Positions 9,138 to 17,444 of a stretch of DNA of 48,252 bases are shown here, one piece after another. Location of the stretch: positions 1 through 48,252 of the forward strand of contig MWCM01000011.1 of the NCBI GenBank assembly GCA_002070055.1. The letters run 5' to 3'. How positions within the stretch are numbered: position 1 is the stretch's first letter; every line of letters starts with the position of its first letter. The DNA comes from a bacterium ADurb.Bin212. GTDB lineage: Bacteria > Patescibacteriota > UBA1384 > XYA2-FULL-43-10. The notes under the pieces are model-generated. The model ran no database searches and had not been told where the DNA came from. It saw only the letters and a program-made list of their open reading frames with translations. A program made the position numbers and the translations under genes.

Positions 9138-9884
9138 TTAATGTTCCTCTGCGTGATCTGTAATAGCCATTTTAATAAAAACAAGCGCTAACATGGTAAA
9201 AACCAAGGCTTGTATTGCTCCCACAAATAGCTCTAAACCGAAAAAGGGTAATGGGGCTATGTATGGTAGAATCATGGCGATAACCGTAAGTAACACTTCT
9301 CCTGCAAATATATTGCCGAATAGACGGAAAGCAAAAGATATCATGCGTGATATTTCTGAAATCAACTCCAAAAAACCAACAAAGGTGTTTATGGGGTTTT
9401 TAAAGGTAATAAACTTGCCGGAATATTTAAAGAAACCGATTGCTATTATGCCAAATATTTGTACGCTGATAATGGTAATTGCGGCAAGTGCAAAAGTCAT
9501 ATTCAGGTCTGCGTTACCACTTCGCAGTATTGGCACAAAAACCTCCTCACCATGATGGATCTCATTAAAGCCTATTGTGCCAACCCCGGGTAAAAGTCCG
9601 AGCCAGTTATTAATTAGCACAAACAAAAAGATTGTTGCTAGTAGAGGAAAGTATTTTTTGGTTTGTTTTTTGTCTCCAATAACCTCGTTGGCGGTATTAA
9701 ACAGAAATTCAATCACCATTTCGACCACGTTTTGAACTCCGCGAGGCACTATCGATTTTTTACGGGTAGCAAAAAATGCGACGACAATCAAAACGATTCC
9801 AGCAATCCAAGTCATAACCATGGAGTTGGTTATGGGTAGTGGACCGATTTGGGCAATTTTTTCTGCTGCTAAAGAGATGTGCAT
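9138..9884 (-). CDS. atpB: ATP synthase a subunit
   Basis: Membrane stator subunit forming the proton half-channels. 248 residues with about five to six membrane helices. The essential Arg is seen in SFAFRLFGNIFAGEVLL; the last helices contain ELFVGAIQALVFTMLALVFIKMA, the usual signature. The start at 9884 (MHISLAAEKIAQIGPLPITN) has no good Shine-Dalgarno. AT-rich linker sequence and 11-bp repeats lie upstream. Confidence 0.96.
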   Translation of the reverse strand: MHISLAAEKIAQIGPLPITNSMVMTWIAGIVLIVVAFFATRKKSIVPRGVQNVVEMVIEFLFNTANEVIGDKKQTKKYFPLLATIFLFVLINNWLGLLPGVGTIGFNEIHHGEEVFVPILRSGNADLNMTFALAAITIISVQIFGIIAIGFFKYSGKFITFKNPINTFVGFLELISEISRMISFAFRLFGNIFAGEVLLTVIAMILPYIAPLPFFGLELFVGAIQALVFTMLALVFIKMAITDHAEEH

Positions 9885-10001
9885 TGGAGAAATTTAAAAT
9901 TTAAAATTTAGAATTTAAAATTATGGAATAATTCATTTTTATCTTACGGCATACTTTTTGATATTGCTGCTGAAGATAATACATCGACTCAGAAAACGGT
10001 T

Positions 10002-10045
10002 CTGCAATTGTCTAGCCATTGCCTAGCGATTGTATAGCAATTGTT
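10002..10045. repeat. Four perfect-register 11-bp repeats (TAGCNATTGNN) upstream of atpB
   Basis: Units at 10002-10012, 10013-10023, 10024-10034 and 10035-10045 share the consensus (T/A)(A/G)GCNATTGNN in exact 11-nt register, about one DNA helical turn. They lie between atpZ-like and atpB, about 160 nt before atpB. The same motif follows atpE. Confidence 0.75.
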
Positions 10046-10066
10046 TTTGCTTTCTATATAAATTTT

Positions 10067-10288
10067 CTACAACTTCTTTACACTCTCGCTGGCCTTACGG
10101 ACGATACTTCTTAAATAAAAATAAATTTGTAATGTGGCTAGCATTAGGCCAAATAAAAATAGCCAGGGGGCAGTGCTGAATTGTTTGTCTAAATATCGGC
10201 CGATTAAACCGAAGATCACAAGTGGTATTGCGGTTGCAAAACCGATCTGCCCAATGAGGCTAAAAGAAAAAATAAGGCTTTTTTTCAT
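10067..10288 (-). CDS. AtpZ/AtpI-like Fo accessory membrane protein
   Basis: 73 residues with two membrane helices (about 9-29 and 40-60) separated by GRYLDKQFSTAPW, the pattern of the ATPase-gene-1 (AtpZ) family. It is first in the minus-strand atp operon, the usual place. The family is linked to c-ring assembly and Mg2+/Ca2+ movement; the exact role is unsettled. No Shine-Dalgarno is visible before the ATG; a good promoter lies about 120 nt upstream. Confidence 0.8.
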   Translation of the reverse strand: MKKSLIFSFSLIGQIGFATAIPLVIFGLIGRYLDKQFSTAPWLFLFGLMLATLQIYFYLRSIVRKASESVKKL

Positions 10289-10406
10289 ACGGACTTTATC
10301 ATTCGAATTTTAAGAATAATCTTGGCGTTTTCAGTTTTGTTTGTTCTCAAAATTTTCGAAAAATAAACAAAAACATTTTCGGGCATAAAAAAGCCCCACC
10401 GCGCTC

Positions 10407-10436
10407 AATGTATCATAAGGCATTTTTTGGTGTCAA
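10407..10436 (-). promoter_or_regulatory. atp operon promoter
   Basis: Reading on the minus strand, TTGACA (10436-10431), an 18-nt spacer and TACATT (10412-10407). The start point would be near 10400, giving a leader of about 110 nt before the atpZ-like gene. Confidence 0.6.
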
Positions 10437-10448
10437 TGCTCTAGGTGA

Positions 10449-10478
10449 TTGACGGAAATCAAAAAATGTGAATAAAAT
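10449..10478 (+). promoter_or_regulatory. Promoter for the first carbonic-anhydrase-like gene
   Basis: TTGACG (10449-10454), an 18-nt spacer, TAAAAT (10473-10478). The predicted start near 10485 rules out the GTG at 10468 as start codon and supports the ATG at 10525. Confidence 0.55.
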
Positions 10479-10524
10479 GAATTTTGTCGCTCCAAACCAC
10501 AACATCGGAGGAACATTAGAAGAA

Positions 10525-10923
10525 ATGGAAAGCAAAAACTCTGGAAGTAAAATCGCCGTACTTATCTGCTGCATCGATCCCAGGATTAGGGGAACTGTGG
10601 ATGATGCGGTTGAGCAAGAGCTTGGAGTCAAGTGCTTTAAGCTTACCGCTCCAGGGGCTTCTCAAAGGCTGCTGGATCCTGTTGCTCGCGAAGTCATGAT
10701 GTCTGACGTGAAATTCGCCCTTGAAAACTGGGCGGAGATCGTTGTACTGTGCCATCACGGGGCAGGATGTGCGGCATATGGTGACAATCAGGGGCAACAG
10801 ACCTCTGACATGATTACCGCCGCCCACCTGCTCCGCGAGAGGTTTTCTGTCTCGGTTGTTCTTTGCATGCAAGACAACCCAGAGGAGCCTCACCTAAGGG
10901 TCATTGGTAGGTTTCTCGCGTAG
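10525..10923 (+). CDS. Small beta-carbonic-anhydrase-like protein
   Basis: 132 residues from the ATG at 10525, chosen because a promoter lies just upstream and GGAGG is at 10507-10511. It carries a C-x-D-x-R motif (C16-D18-R20, in ICCIDPRIRG) and a His/Cys cluster HHGAGCAAYG (H77, H78, C82), the zinc-ligand layout of beta-carbonic anhydrases, but the second motif is HxxxC rather than HxxC. It is much shorter than true enzymes (about 200 residues). Activity is uncertain; metal binding is likely. It is a distant paralogue of the next gene, but its codons are more GC-rich, which hints at transfer. Confidence 0.7.
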   Translation: MESKNSGSKIAVLICCIDPRIRGTVDDAVEQELGVKCFKLTAPGASQRLLDPVAREVMMSDVKFALENWAEIVVLCHHGAGCAAYGDNQGQQTSDMITAAHLLRERFSVSVVLCMQDNPEEPHLRVIGRFLA

Positions 10924-10950
10924 TGGTGTCACGCTACGCACAGCATCGCG

Positions 10951-10970
10951 CCGCCCCAACCATGGGGCGG
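10951..10970 (+). terminator. Hairpin after the first carbonic-anhydrase-like gene
   Basis: A perfect 8-bp stem CCGCCCCA/TGGGGCGG with a 4-nt loop. The T content downstream is poor (CTTGTCGTTT), so termination may be partial. Confidence 0.6.
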
Positions 10971-10971
10971 C

Positions 10972-11000
10972 TTGTCGTTTCTGGCATATCAAATTACAAT
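10972..11000 (+). promoter_or_regulatory. Promoter for the second carbonic-anhydrase-like gene
   Basis: TTGTCG (10972-10977), a 17-nt spacer, TACAAT (10995-11000). The leader is about 25 nt. Confidence 0.5.
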
Positions 11001-11032
11001 ATAATTATTAGCTGACTAAATTAAGGAGAGTA

Positions 11033-11470
11033 ATGGAAATTTCTTACAACAATGAATTCAAGGGCAAGGGCCATCACTGCGCTACTTTTTTGATCCGCTG
11101 TATGGATTTTCGTTTTCACAAAGCCTTAGAAGAGAATATGGAGCAAATCCTTGGGGAGAGTTCCTGTGCCTTTGATTCTCCCGGAGTTGGAGGGGGTGGT
11201 TCCAAATCAATAATTGATGAGGAGAGTCGTAGAGTAGTTTTTAGCGCATTGAATATTGCTATGGAGAAACATGGTGTTAACAGGGTGGTAATTGCAGACC
11301 ATATAGACTGCGGCGCTTATGGCGGAAGTGGCAAGTTTGCGAACGAAGATGAAGAGGAAAAATTTCATGTTGAAAAACTTAAAGAAGCCAAGCGTGTGCT
11401 CGAGGTAGATTATAAAAATCTCGAAATTGTGCTAATATACCAGAGTTGGAACAGCATAAAGACCATATAG
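11033..11470 (+). CDS. Small beta-carbonic-anhydrase-like protein
   Basis: 145 residues with AAGGAGAG just before the ATG. It has C-x-D-x-R (C23-D25-R27 in IRCMDFRF) and a classical H-x-x-C-G (H90, C93 in DHIDCGAYGG), so it keeps the full beta-carbonic-anhydrase zinc set. A glycine-rich turn, SPGVGGGGS, lies between them, where the active enzyme family has its substrate loop. It is shorter than known enzymes. It could hydrate CO2 or be a metal- or nucleotide-binding relative. It stands next to a paralogue. Confidence 0.75.
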   Translation: MEISYNNEFKGKGHHCATFLIRCMDFRFHKALEENMEQILGESSCAFDSPGVGGGGSKSIIDEESRRVVFSALNIAMEKHGVNRVVIADHIDCGAYGGSGKFANEDEEEKFHVEKLKEAKRVLEVDYKNLEIVLIYQSWNSIKTI

Positions 11471-11486
11471 CTTGGGAGGCTACACT

Positions 11487-11732
11487 ATGCCTGGTTACAG
11501 ATGTGGATGCAACAAGCGAGAAGGGCATGTTGTCGGTTGCCCCATGCGGGGCAAGAGGAATCAGGGAGTTCCTGGGTTGACCCCACCAGGCGGTTGGGAA
11601 AGTGAAGTAGCAACGTGTGATTCGGCGCAAGAGGAGTTGCAGCCGGCTCTGGCTGCCGACGAGGATTCCTGGCATGCGCCGGGAAAACCTGAATCTGCGC
11701 CAGATAGGCCCGTTGTGAGTCCGGATGATTGA
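11487..11732 (+). CDS. Small Cys-containing hypothetical protein
   Basis: 81 residues from the ATG at 11487, with GGGAGG about 7 nt upstream. The N-terminus, MPGYRCGCNKREGHVVGCPM, has three cysteines that could bind a metal; the rest is Pro/Glu/Asp-rich and probably disordered. The region is GC-rich and all frames are open, so the coding case rests on the ribosome binding site and on the two tandem hairpins that follow the stop. No family recognised. Confidence 0.45.
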   Translation: MPGYRCGCNKREGHVVGCPMRGKRNQGVPGLTPPGGWESEVATCDSAQEELQPALAADEDSWHAPGKPESAPDRPVVSPDD

Positions 11733-11738
11733 CAATAA

Positions 11739-11790
11739 CACAGGATCTGTTCGATGCCCTGTGTGCCGGCTCCGACCAATGGACCGGCAC
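11739..11790 (+). terminator. Tandem hairpins after the small Cys ORF
   Basis: CACAGG (11739-11744) pairs with CCTGTG (11758-11763), and GTGCCGG (11763-11769) pairs with CCGGCAC (11784-11790). Two adjoining GC stems suggest a 3' processing or termination signal; no long T-run follows. Confidence 0.45.
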
Positions 11791-11851
11791 ATCACAAAAT
11801 AGTCAAAACAATCAAATAATAGTATGATGAAGAAAGAAAAGCTTTAACATC

Positions 11852-12490
11852 ATGCAAGAGGACTCAACAATTAAAAGGGAGGTTAGAAAGTGGAACTGGG
11901 GGGCTTTTTTGTTAACCTTTATTTGGGGTGTCGGGAATGGTATTTATATCTCGCTTTTGGCAATAATCCCCGGAGTGAATATCATCATGGCTGTGATTCT
12001 GGGCATAAAAGGCAATGAGTGGGCTTGGCGGAAAAACAAATGTTTAACAATAACAGAGTTTAAAAAACAGCAAAAGTTATGGGCAAAATGGGGTGTAGTT
12101 TCGATTGTTATTATTAGCATTGCATCGGTTTTGCTAGTGCGACAGATAGTAATTAATTCTGAAAAAGAAGATGAAATTAATTACCGTGACACAAAAAAGA
12201 TAACTGTGGTTCAGGAGATTGTGTCGGCGATAAATCACTATCGCATCGACCATAATCAAAGTTGTCCGAAAAGTATCTCCGAATTGGTTCCAGAGTATCT
12301 AAAGCAGGTGCCCGAGAGCATTTCAGGAACTGAGTTTATTTTAAATCATTACTCTGGCGGTTGTTATATTTCAGTTTCTTTAGAGAGAAGTAACAATATT
12401 TTCTTGAGTGATGACTATGATCCGAATAACGGAAATTATTATGATTTAGAATCTGAAGATATCAGCAATCTAATTTTTTATAATGAATAG
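11852..12490 (+). CDS. Membrane protein with WNWGAFLL domain and pseudopilin-like tail
   Basis: 212 residues. Residues 13-60 form a two-helix membrane domain (KWNWGAFLL...WGVGNG...LGIKGNEWAW) shared with the next gene. A third membrane helix (about 82-99) is followed by a helix and NHYRIDHNQSCPKSISELVPEYLKQVP (about 128-154), the text typical of type II/IV pseudopilin (GspG-like) C-terminal domains. It is therefore probably a membrane protein with an extracytoplasmic sensor or pilin-like head. The Shine-Dalgarno is weak. It is first of a cluster, and its stop codon overlaps the ribosome binding site of the next gene. Confidence 0.7.
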   Translation: MQEDSTIKREVRKWNWGAFLLTFIWGVGNGIYISLLAIIPGVNIIMAVILGIKGNEWAWRKNKCLTITEFKKQQKLWAKWGVVSIVIISIASVLLVRQIVINSEKEDEINYRDTKKITVVQEIVSAINHYRIDHNQSCPKSISELVPEYLKQVPESISGTEFILNHYSGGCYISVSLERSNNIFLSDDYDPNNGNYYDLESEDISNLIFYNE

Positions 12491-12498
12491 GAGGGATA

Positions 12499-13164
12499 GT
12501 GGACGAAAATAATCAACAAAATAAAGAAGATGTCAATTCAGCATTTAAGACGCCAAATGACGGAGCGGTGAATTCCAATAATCAACCGCAAAATATTTTT
12601 GAAGATATACAAAGACAGCAGGAAGGTTCAATTAATAATGCTCCTGATCCAAGGTTAACCATAAATAGTGTTGACGATTCTGGCATGCCAGAATCGTCAG
12701 AAAATATGAATGCGGAAGTTCCACCCACTACCAGCTATTCCGATAATTCTCCTCAACCTCAAGCCATGCCGCAAGAAGGATCGCCTGTTTCAACTCCTCC
12801 GACGGGAGTGTCTTTGCCACAACAGCCGCAGCAGAGTTCTGGCGCCTATGTTCAAACCGGTGATCTGCCCGAAGAGGTAAAAAAGTGGAACTGGGGGGCA
12901 TTTCTGCTTAGTTGGATTTGGGGTATCGGTAACGGTGTTTGGATATCTCTAATTGCCATAATTCCTGCCGCTTCTTTAATAATGTCAATAATTCTGGGTA
13001 TAAAAGGTGGCGAATGGGCTTGGAAAACCGGCAAATTCACTAGTATAGAAAGCTTTGTTGCTACTCAGAAAGCTTGGACAAAATGGGGTGCTGTTGTATT
13101 TATTGCTTTCTTTGTGGTTGGTTTGATTTTGCCCTTAGTATTAGCACTAATGTCTTTTAGATAG
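12499..13164 (+). CDS. Membrane protein with disordered N-terminus and WNWGAFLL domain
   Basis: 221 residues from a GTG at 12499, with AGGAGGG overlapping the previous stop. Residues 1-125 are rich in Pro, Gln, Ser and Asn and should be disordered. Residues 129-185 repeat the KWNWGAFLL..WGIGNG..LGIKGGEWAW domain of the preceding protein, followed by a final membrane helix. The shared domain marks a tandem duplication with different added parts. Function unknown. Confidence 0.75.
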   Translation: MDENNQQNKEDVNSAFKTPNDGAVNSNNQPQNIFEDIQRQQEGSINNAPDPRLTINSVDDSGMPESSENMNAEVPPTTSYSDNSPQPQAMPQEGSPVSTPPTGVSLPQQPQQSSGAYVQTGDLPEEVKKWNWGAFLLSWIWGIGNGVWISLIAIIPAASLIMSIILGIKGGEWAWKTGKFTSIESFVATQKAWTKWGAVVFIAFFVVGLILPLVLALMSFR

Positions 13165-13201
13165 AAATCCTAAAATATCAATTAAATAGGAGAAAAATAA
13201 T

Positions 13202-14239
13202 ATGGACTATGGTGCGATAATAAAAAAATCGTGGTACTACGCAAGCAAAATGCGTTATTTGTGGGGAATCGGTTTGTTGGTGGCGCTGACGGAAGGAGCG
13301 GGTGGGGGTTACGGTAGTGGCTACAATTTTCCGTCACAAGATAATAATTTGCAAGAGATTATTCCTAATAAAATGGAAGAATTGCCGGATACGCTAACCA
13401 AAGGCTTTGATAATTTCCCCAGGGTTTTAGGATCTCAAAACGGCTCAGAAGTATTAGCGGGCATTGTATCTTTTTTGCAGCACAACTGGCTGGCTATTAT
13501 TATCTCCATTATTGTTTTACTCCTTGTGTGGCTTGCGATCGTTTTTGTTTCTTATTGTGCCAAAGCAGGTCTAATTGAAGAAATTGACAATTTAGAAAAC
13601 AGTAAAGGTTCAGGAAGCTTTTCTTCGGTTTTCTCTTTGGGTAAAAAAAGTTATTTAAGTTTGTTAATATTTGATATTTTTATAGGCCTACTCATAGGCG
13701 TGGTGGTAGTATTTTTGGGGTTGCTAATATTTGGAGGTATAAGTTCGGGTAGTTCTCCGGCCATTGCTTCAGTATTCGTTATCGGGTTAATAGGTCTACT
13801 TTTACTAATTCCGATTGTCTTTTATTTGGCAATGGTTTCTGAGCTGGCTAGAAGGTTGATTGTGTTGGAGAAACTACAAATAATGGAGGCTTTTAATCGT
13901 GCTAGAGAGATAATTAAACAACAATTCGGTAATGTTCTAATAACCCTATTAATTAGTGTTGCAATTAATATACTACGAGGGGTTGTTGTATCGATAATTT
14001 CGTTGATAATCTTTGTTCCGGCAATATTAATTTTGATATCGGCGGTTACCAAAAGTTCTACCGGAGTCCATGACTATATGAGTTTTATCATCACTTTTAT
14101 TGTCAGTTTGATTGTTGTCCTGCTAATTAACTGGGTTATAAACGCATTTTTTGCTGTTTTCTTGTATTCATACTGGAACTTGTCTTATAGAGCAATTGTC
14201 TTTATCGGCAATAATAAGAGTTTAAGTTCTGCCAAATGA
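13202..14239 (+). CDS. Multi-spanning membrane protein
   Basis: 345 residues, AGGAG about 8 nt before the ATG. An N-terminal amphipathic segment precedes about six hydrophobic helices (roughly 95-120, 150-180, 185-210, 240-265, 268-285, 295-330). The general pattern resembles the membrane domain found next to glycerophosphodiester phosphodiesterases, with no catalytic motif. It overlaps the following ATPase gene by 4 nt, so the two are translated together. Confidence 0.75.
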   Translation: MDYGAIIKKSWYYASKMRYLWGIGLLVALTEGAGGGYGSGYNFPSQDNNLQEIIPNKMEELPDTLTKGFDNFPRVLGSQNGSEVLAGIVSFLQHNWLAIIISIIVLLLVWLAIVFVSYCAKAGLIEEIDNLENSKGSGSFSSVFSLGKKSYLSLLIFDIFIGLLIGVVVVFLGLLIFGGISSGSSPAIASVFVIGLIGLLLLIPIVFYLAMVSELARRLIVLEKLQIMEAFNRAREIIKQQFGNVLITLLISVAINILRGVVVSIISLIIFVPAILILISAVTKSSTGVHDYMSFIITFIVSLIVVLLINWVINAFFAVFLYSYWNLSYRAIVFIGNNKSLSSAK

Positions 14240-15780
14240 ACAATAGGGTCGGGAAAATTTTGAGTGGATCAAATATAGGGCTTGATTCTTATGTAGTTGA
14301 GGTTGAGGTTGATATCGGTGCCGGCCTGCCATCATTTACCATCGTGGGCTTGCCGGACAAGGCGATAGATGAAAGCAAAGAAAGAATCCGGAGCGCCATA
14401 AAAAATAGCAATTTGAATTTTCCACAGCATCGTCTAACCGTAAATTTAGCTCCGGCTGATGTTAAAAAGGAGGGTCCCAATTTTGATCTCCCAATGGCGG
14501 TTGGAATTCTTTTAGCAGATAATCAGCTAGAATTTTTGCCCGAATACAACGTTTCTCTCTTTGTGGGAGAGTTGGCACTGGACGGTAGACTTAGGCATAT
14601 TAACGGAGCGCTACCTTTAGCGATTTATGCCAAAGAGCGTGGCTACAAACGGTTGTATCTGCCGAAAGTAAACGCCGAGGAGGCTTCACTTGTAAGTGGT
14701 TTGGAGGTTATGCCGGTAGATAGCCTTTCTCAGATTGTGAAACATTTGAGAAGCGAAGTAGTTATTAAGCCGTTCGATAGAAATTCACAATCTCTGGTAG
14801 ATAACTCGGATCTTGCAGTTGAAAGTGACTTCGCATTTATTAACGGTTTAGAGCAAGCCAAAAGGGCGATGGAGATTGCTGCGGCGGGGGGCCACAACAT
14901 TTTGCTCTCCGGACCTCCGGGGAGCGGGAAAACTTTACTTGCCAGATCTATGCCGGGGATTTTGCCCTCTTTGAGTGAAGACGAAGTTTTAGAGGTAACA
15001 AAAATATATTCGGTAGCTGGGCTTACTGGAGCCAATAACTCATTAATACGTATCAGGCCATTTAGGTCTCCGCACCACACAACCTCGAGTGTAGCTATTG
15101 TTGGTGGAGGAGCTTGGCCACGACCTGGAGAGATATCCCTATCCCATCGAGGTATTCTGTTTTTAGATGAATTGCCAGAATATCCCAGAAGTGTGTTAGA
15201 GGCTCTTAGACAACCATTGGAAGATGGTGTTGTAACCGTGTCGCGTGCCTCAGGTTCTTTAACTTTTCCAGCGCAATTTTTGTTAGTTGCCGCCCAAAAT
15301 CCTTGTCCTTGTGGGTATTTATCTGACCCAGAGAAAAGATGTGTCTGCGCACCAAGCCAGATTATCCGCTATCAAAAAAAGATCTCTGGTCCCATTTTGG
15401 ATAGAATTGATATCCATATAGAGGTGCCGAGGCAGAAATACGAGAAAATCTCCGGAGAGGCAATAGCGGAGAGATCCCTAGAGGTTAGAAAAAGAGTAGA
15501 GAAGGCTAGAAAGATCCAAAATAGTCGCTTTAGCCATAAGAACAGTGTAAAAACTAACTCAGAGATGGGCTCAAAGCAGATAAAGGAGCTAATAAAGATA
15601 GAGAAAGAGGCCGAAAAGATTTTGTCTTTAGCAGTCGACAATATGAAACTATCTGCCAGATCTTTCCATAAAATTACAAAGATAGCACAAACTATCGCTG
15701 ATTTAGCCGAGAGTGATACAATAAAAGCTGACCATATCGCAGAGGCTCTGCAGTATAGGCCTAAAGAGAAAACATATTAG
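14236..15780 (+). CDS. comM: ComM/YifB family Mg-chelatase-like AAA+ ATPase
   Basis: 514 residues. The N-terminal ChlI-like domain begins with the typical text on GLPSFTIVGLPDKAIDESKERIRSA. Walker A GPPGSGKT is at residues 226-233; Walker B is in GILFLDELPEYPRSVLEALRQPLEDG, with RASGSLTFPAQF and NPCPCG nearby. The C-terminal Mg-chelatase domain is intact. ComM is a hexameric helicase that drives branch migration during natural transformation. Many CPR genomes keep competence genes, so a role in DNA uptake is a reasonable inference. Confidence 0.93.
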   Translation: MNNRVGKILSGSNIGLDSYVVEVEVDIGAGLPSFTIVGLPDKAIDESKERIRSAIKNSNLNFPQHRLTVNLAPADVKKEGPNFDLPMAVGILLADNQLEFLPEYNVSLFVGELALDGRLRHINGALPLAIYAKERGYKRLYLPKVNAEEASLVSGLEVMPVDSLSQIVKHLRSEVVIKPFDRNSQSLVDNSDLAVESDFAFINGLEQAKRAMEIAAAGGHNILLSGPPGSGKTLLARSMPGILPSLSEDEVLEVTKIYSVAGLTGANNSLIRIRPFRSPHHTTSSVAIVGGGAWPRPGEISLSHRGILFLDELPEYPRSVLEALRQPLEDGVVTVSRASGSLTFPAQFLLVAAQNPCPCGYLSDPEKRCVCAPSQIIRYQKKISGPILDRIDIHIEVPRQKYEKISGEAIAERSLEVRKRVEKARKIQNSRFSHKNSVKTNSEMGSKQIKELIKIEKEAEKILSLAVDNMKLSARSFHKITKIAQTIADLAESDTIKADHIAEALQYRPKEKTY

Positions 15781-15871
15781 ATAGAATAATGAATAAAGAA
15801 TAAGGAATAATGTATAGAAGATAGGCTCACAAGCAAAATAGTAAATGTATAATTTTCAATTAAGGAGGTGG

Positions 15872-16780
15872 ATGAAAAAGGGTATAGCGGTAATTTGGGC
15901 AGTTATTATAACTGCGGTAATAGCGTTAGGTGCAGGAGGTGGCGCAAGCTATTATTACCTGGGAACGCAGCAGGAGAAAGATACAGCCACCGAGAATGAC
16001 CTGAAAACAGATTCAAATAGTAGTGAGGTTGCAGAAGTTGAGGAGGGCGGTGCTAGTCAAGATTCTGATACAGAGGTAGCCGAGAAAGTTGACACGGGAG
16101 ATTATAAAACTCTCAAGTTTACCTCTGGAGAAACATTAAAATATCCTGCAGATTGGGAGGTTAATAAGTCCAATTACATCTACTCCGGATCAGAGAGTTA
16201 TGCAATTAATGAGGGCTCCAAGGGGAACTCCGGCAACTATTATTTGTATGATATGAAAGAGTGGCTAAAGGGTCCTGGCCCCGATGAAGGCTATGTAATG
16301 CAAAAAGAGGATAGGGCAAAGGCCTATCAGACAATGCTGGAGATTTATGCCGACAAGAAGCTCTCTGCAAAAAGCAGGATGGATCTAAATGATTATAGTC
16401 TTGAGTTTTTCTCTTATCGATCTGATGGTCGCGCCGATGTTAAATATATTCAAAGTTTGGATGGCAAATCAAGGGGTTTTACAATGATTAACACCGGTGG
16501 TCAAGATGCGGGTCTGGCCTTAAATTATATAGCATCTCTTTACAACAAGGATTCAGATAAACTTATTCAGATATCGCTACCTATATCACATGATTTTAGT
16601 GAGATTAAAACTTTGGCCTTGCGCTATGGTGATTACAATATGGATTCCAATGAGCTTATTAGAATTGACAGTGAAGCTCATCAGGACTTTGTTGATATGA
16701 TGATGGCAGAAAGAAGTGAGCTCTCCTTCGGTAATTTTCTAAATACAATTGATGCCTCAATAACAAGTGTGAAGTTTTAA
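15872..16780 (+). CDS. Membrane-anchored extracytoplasmic protein
   Basis: 302 residues from the ATG at 15872 (MKKGIAVIWAVIITAVIALGAGGG); AAGGAGG directly precedes it, whereas the upstream ATG at 15845 has no ribosome binding site. One N-terminal membrane helix is followed by an acidic Ser/Glu linker (about 30-75) and a mixed alpha/beta domain that resembles the PsbP-like folds seen in many uncharacterised surface proteins. No active-site motif seen. The gene is followed by a strong terminator. Confidence 0.7.
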   Translation: MKKGIAVIWAVIITAVIALGAGGGASYYYLGTQQEKDTATENDLKTDSNSSEVAEVEEGGASQDSDTEVAEKVDTGDYKTLKFTSGETLKYPADWEVNKSNYIYSGSESYAINEGSKGNSGNYYLYDMKEWLKGPGPDEGYVMQKEDRAKAYQTMLEIYADKKLSAKSRMDLNDYSLEFFSYRSDGRADVKYIQSLDGKSRGFTMINTGGQDAGLALNYIASLYNKDSDKLIQISLPISHDFSEIKTLALRYGDYNMDSNELIRIDSEAHQDFVDMMMAERSELSFGNFLNTIDASITSVKF

Positions 16781-16800
16781 TTTGCAATATAATGTTAAAT

Positions 16801-16828
16801 AAAAACGCCCCTTTATTGGGGCGTTTTT
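16801..16828. terminator. Strong bidirectional terminator
   Basis: A perfect 11-bp stem AAAAACGCCCC/GGGGCGTTTTT with a 6-nt loop. It serves the plus-strand gene ending at 16780 and the minus-strand gene ending at 16852. Confidence 0.9.
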
Positions 16829-16851
16829 AATATGAGTCAAAATTATGTAGT

Positions 16852-17184
16852 TTATATGGTTTGGATATTAAATATTTTAAATATCCAGTCTCCAACTTTT
16901 GGGATCCAAGCGGTTTGTTGATTGGAGAAGTAGAGAGCGACAACCAATACAACGATAATTAACATGATGAGAAGGATTTTTCTAATATCCTTTTTGACAT
17001 AAGCGTATTCTTCTTCGTTGTCTTGGCTGGATTTTTCTGCCAGTGAGTTTTTAGCAGTATGTGCTACAGCTTCTGTTTCGACAATCGGCGCGTTACTCTC
17101 ATTCGTAACAGAAAGCACAACCGCTTCGCTTGGCGAAAGTGTATGTTGCTTCTTTTTTTTAAGTTTTTTGTTCTTTTTTCCCAT
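16852..17184 (-). CDS. Small membrane protein with basic N-terminus
   Basis: 110 residues. It starts with a Lys-rich stretch (MGKKNKKLKKKKQ), then a Ser/Glu/Ala region, then a membrane helix (about 72-90, ILLIMLIIVVLVVALYF), and a short tail ending in WIFKIFNIQTI. No family recognised. It is a single gene between convergent and divergent neighbours. Confidence 0.65.
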   Translation of the reverse strand: MGKKNKKLKKKKQHTLSPSEAVVLSVTNESNAPIVETEAVAHTAKNSLAEKSSQDNEEEYAYVKKDIRKILLIMLIIVVLVVALYFSNQQTAWIPKVGDWIFKIFNIQTI

Positions 17185-17444
17185 AAGATTTTTTTACTGG
17201 AGCAACTACACGGTCTGGAAGCTCTTCCTTACCCGTGTTCTAACTCTTAACTTACTTTAGCGGAAATATAGCGCATAATCAAGCCCAGAGAGAAGCTTTG
17301 GGGATTTTTTCTCGCTACCTTCCACTCCGCCGGTTTTGAGCTATTTTAAGGCTAAATGATACACAATGATACAGTATAAAAAAAAGATGCGTCGTTTTCT
17401 TGGTTTTCTTGACTTAGTATTTGATATTGCGCATTAATAGAGAT

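Noticed and set aside
11379-11795. Minus-strand ORFs of 138, 101 and 72 residues
   Set aside because: GC-rich DNA leaves all frames open; these lack ribosome binding sites and protein-like composition.
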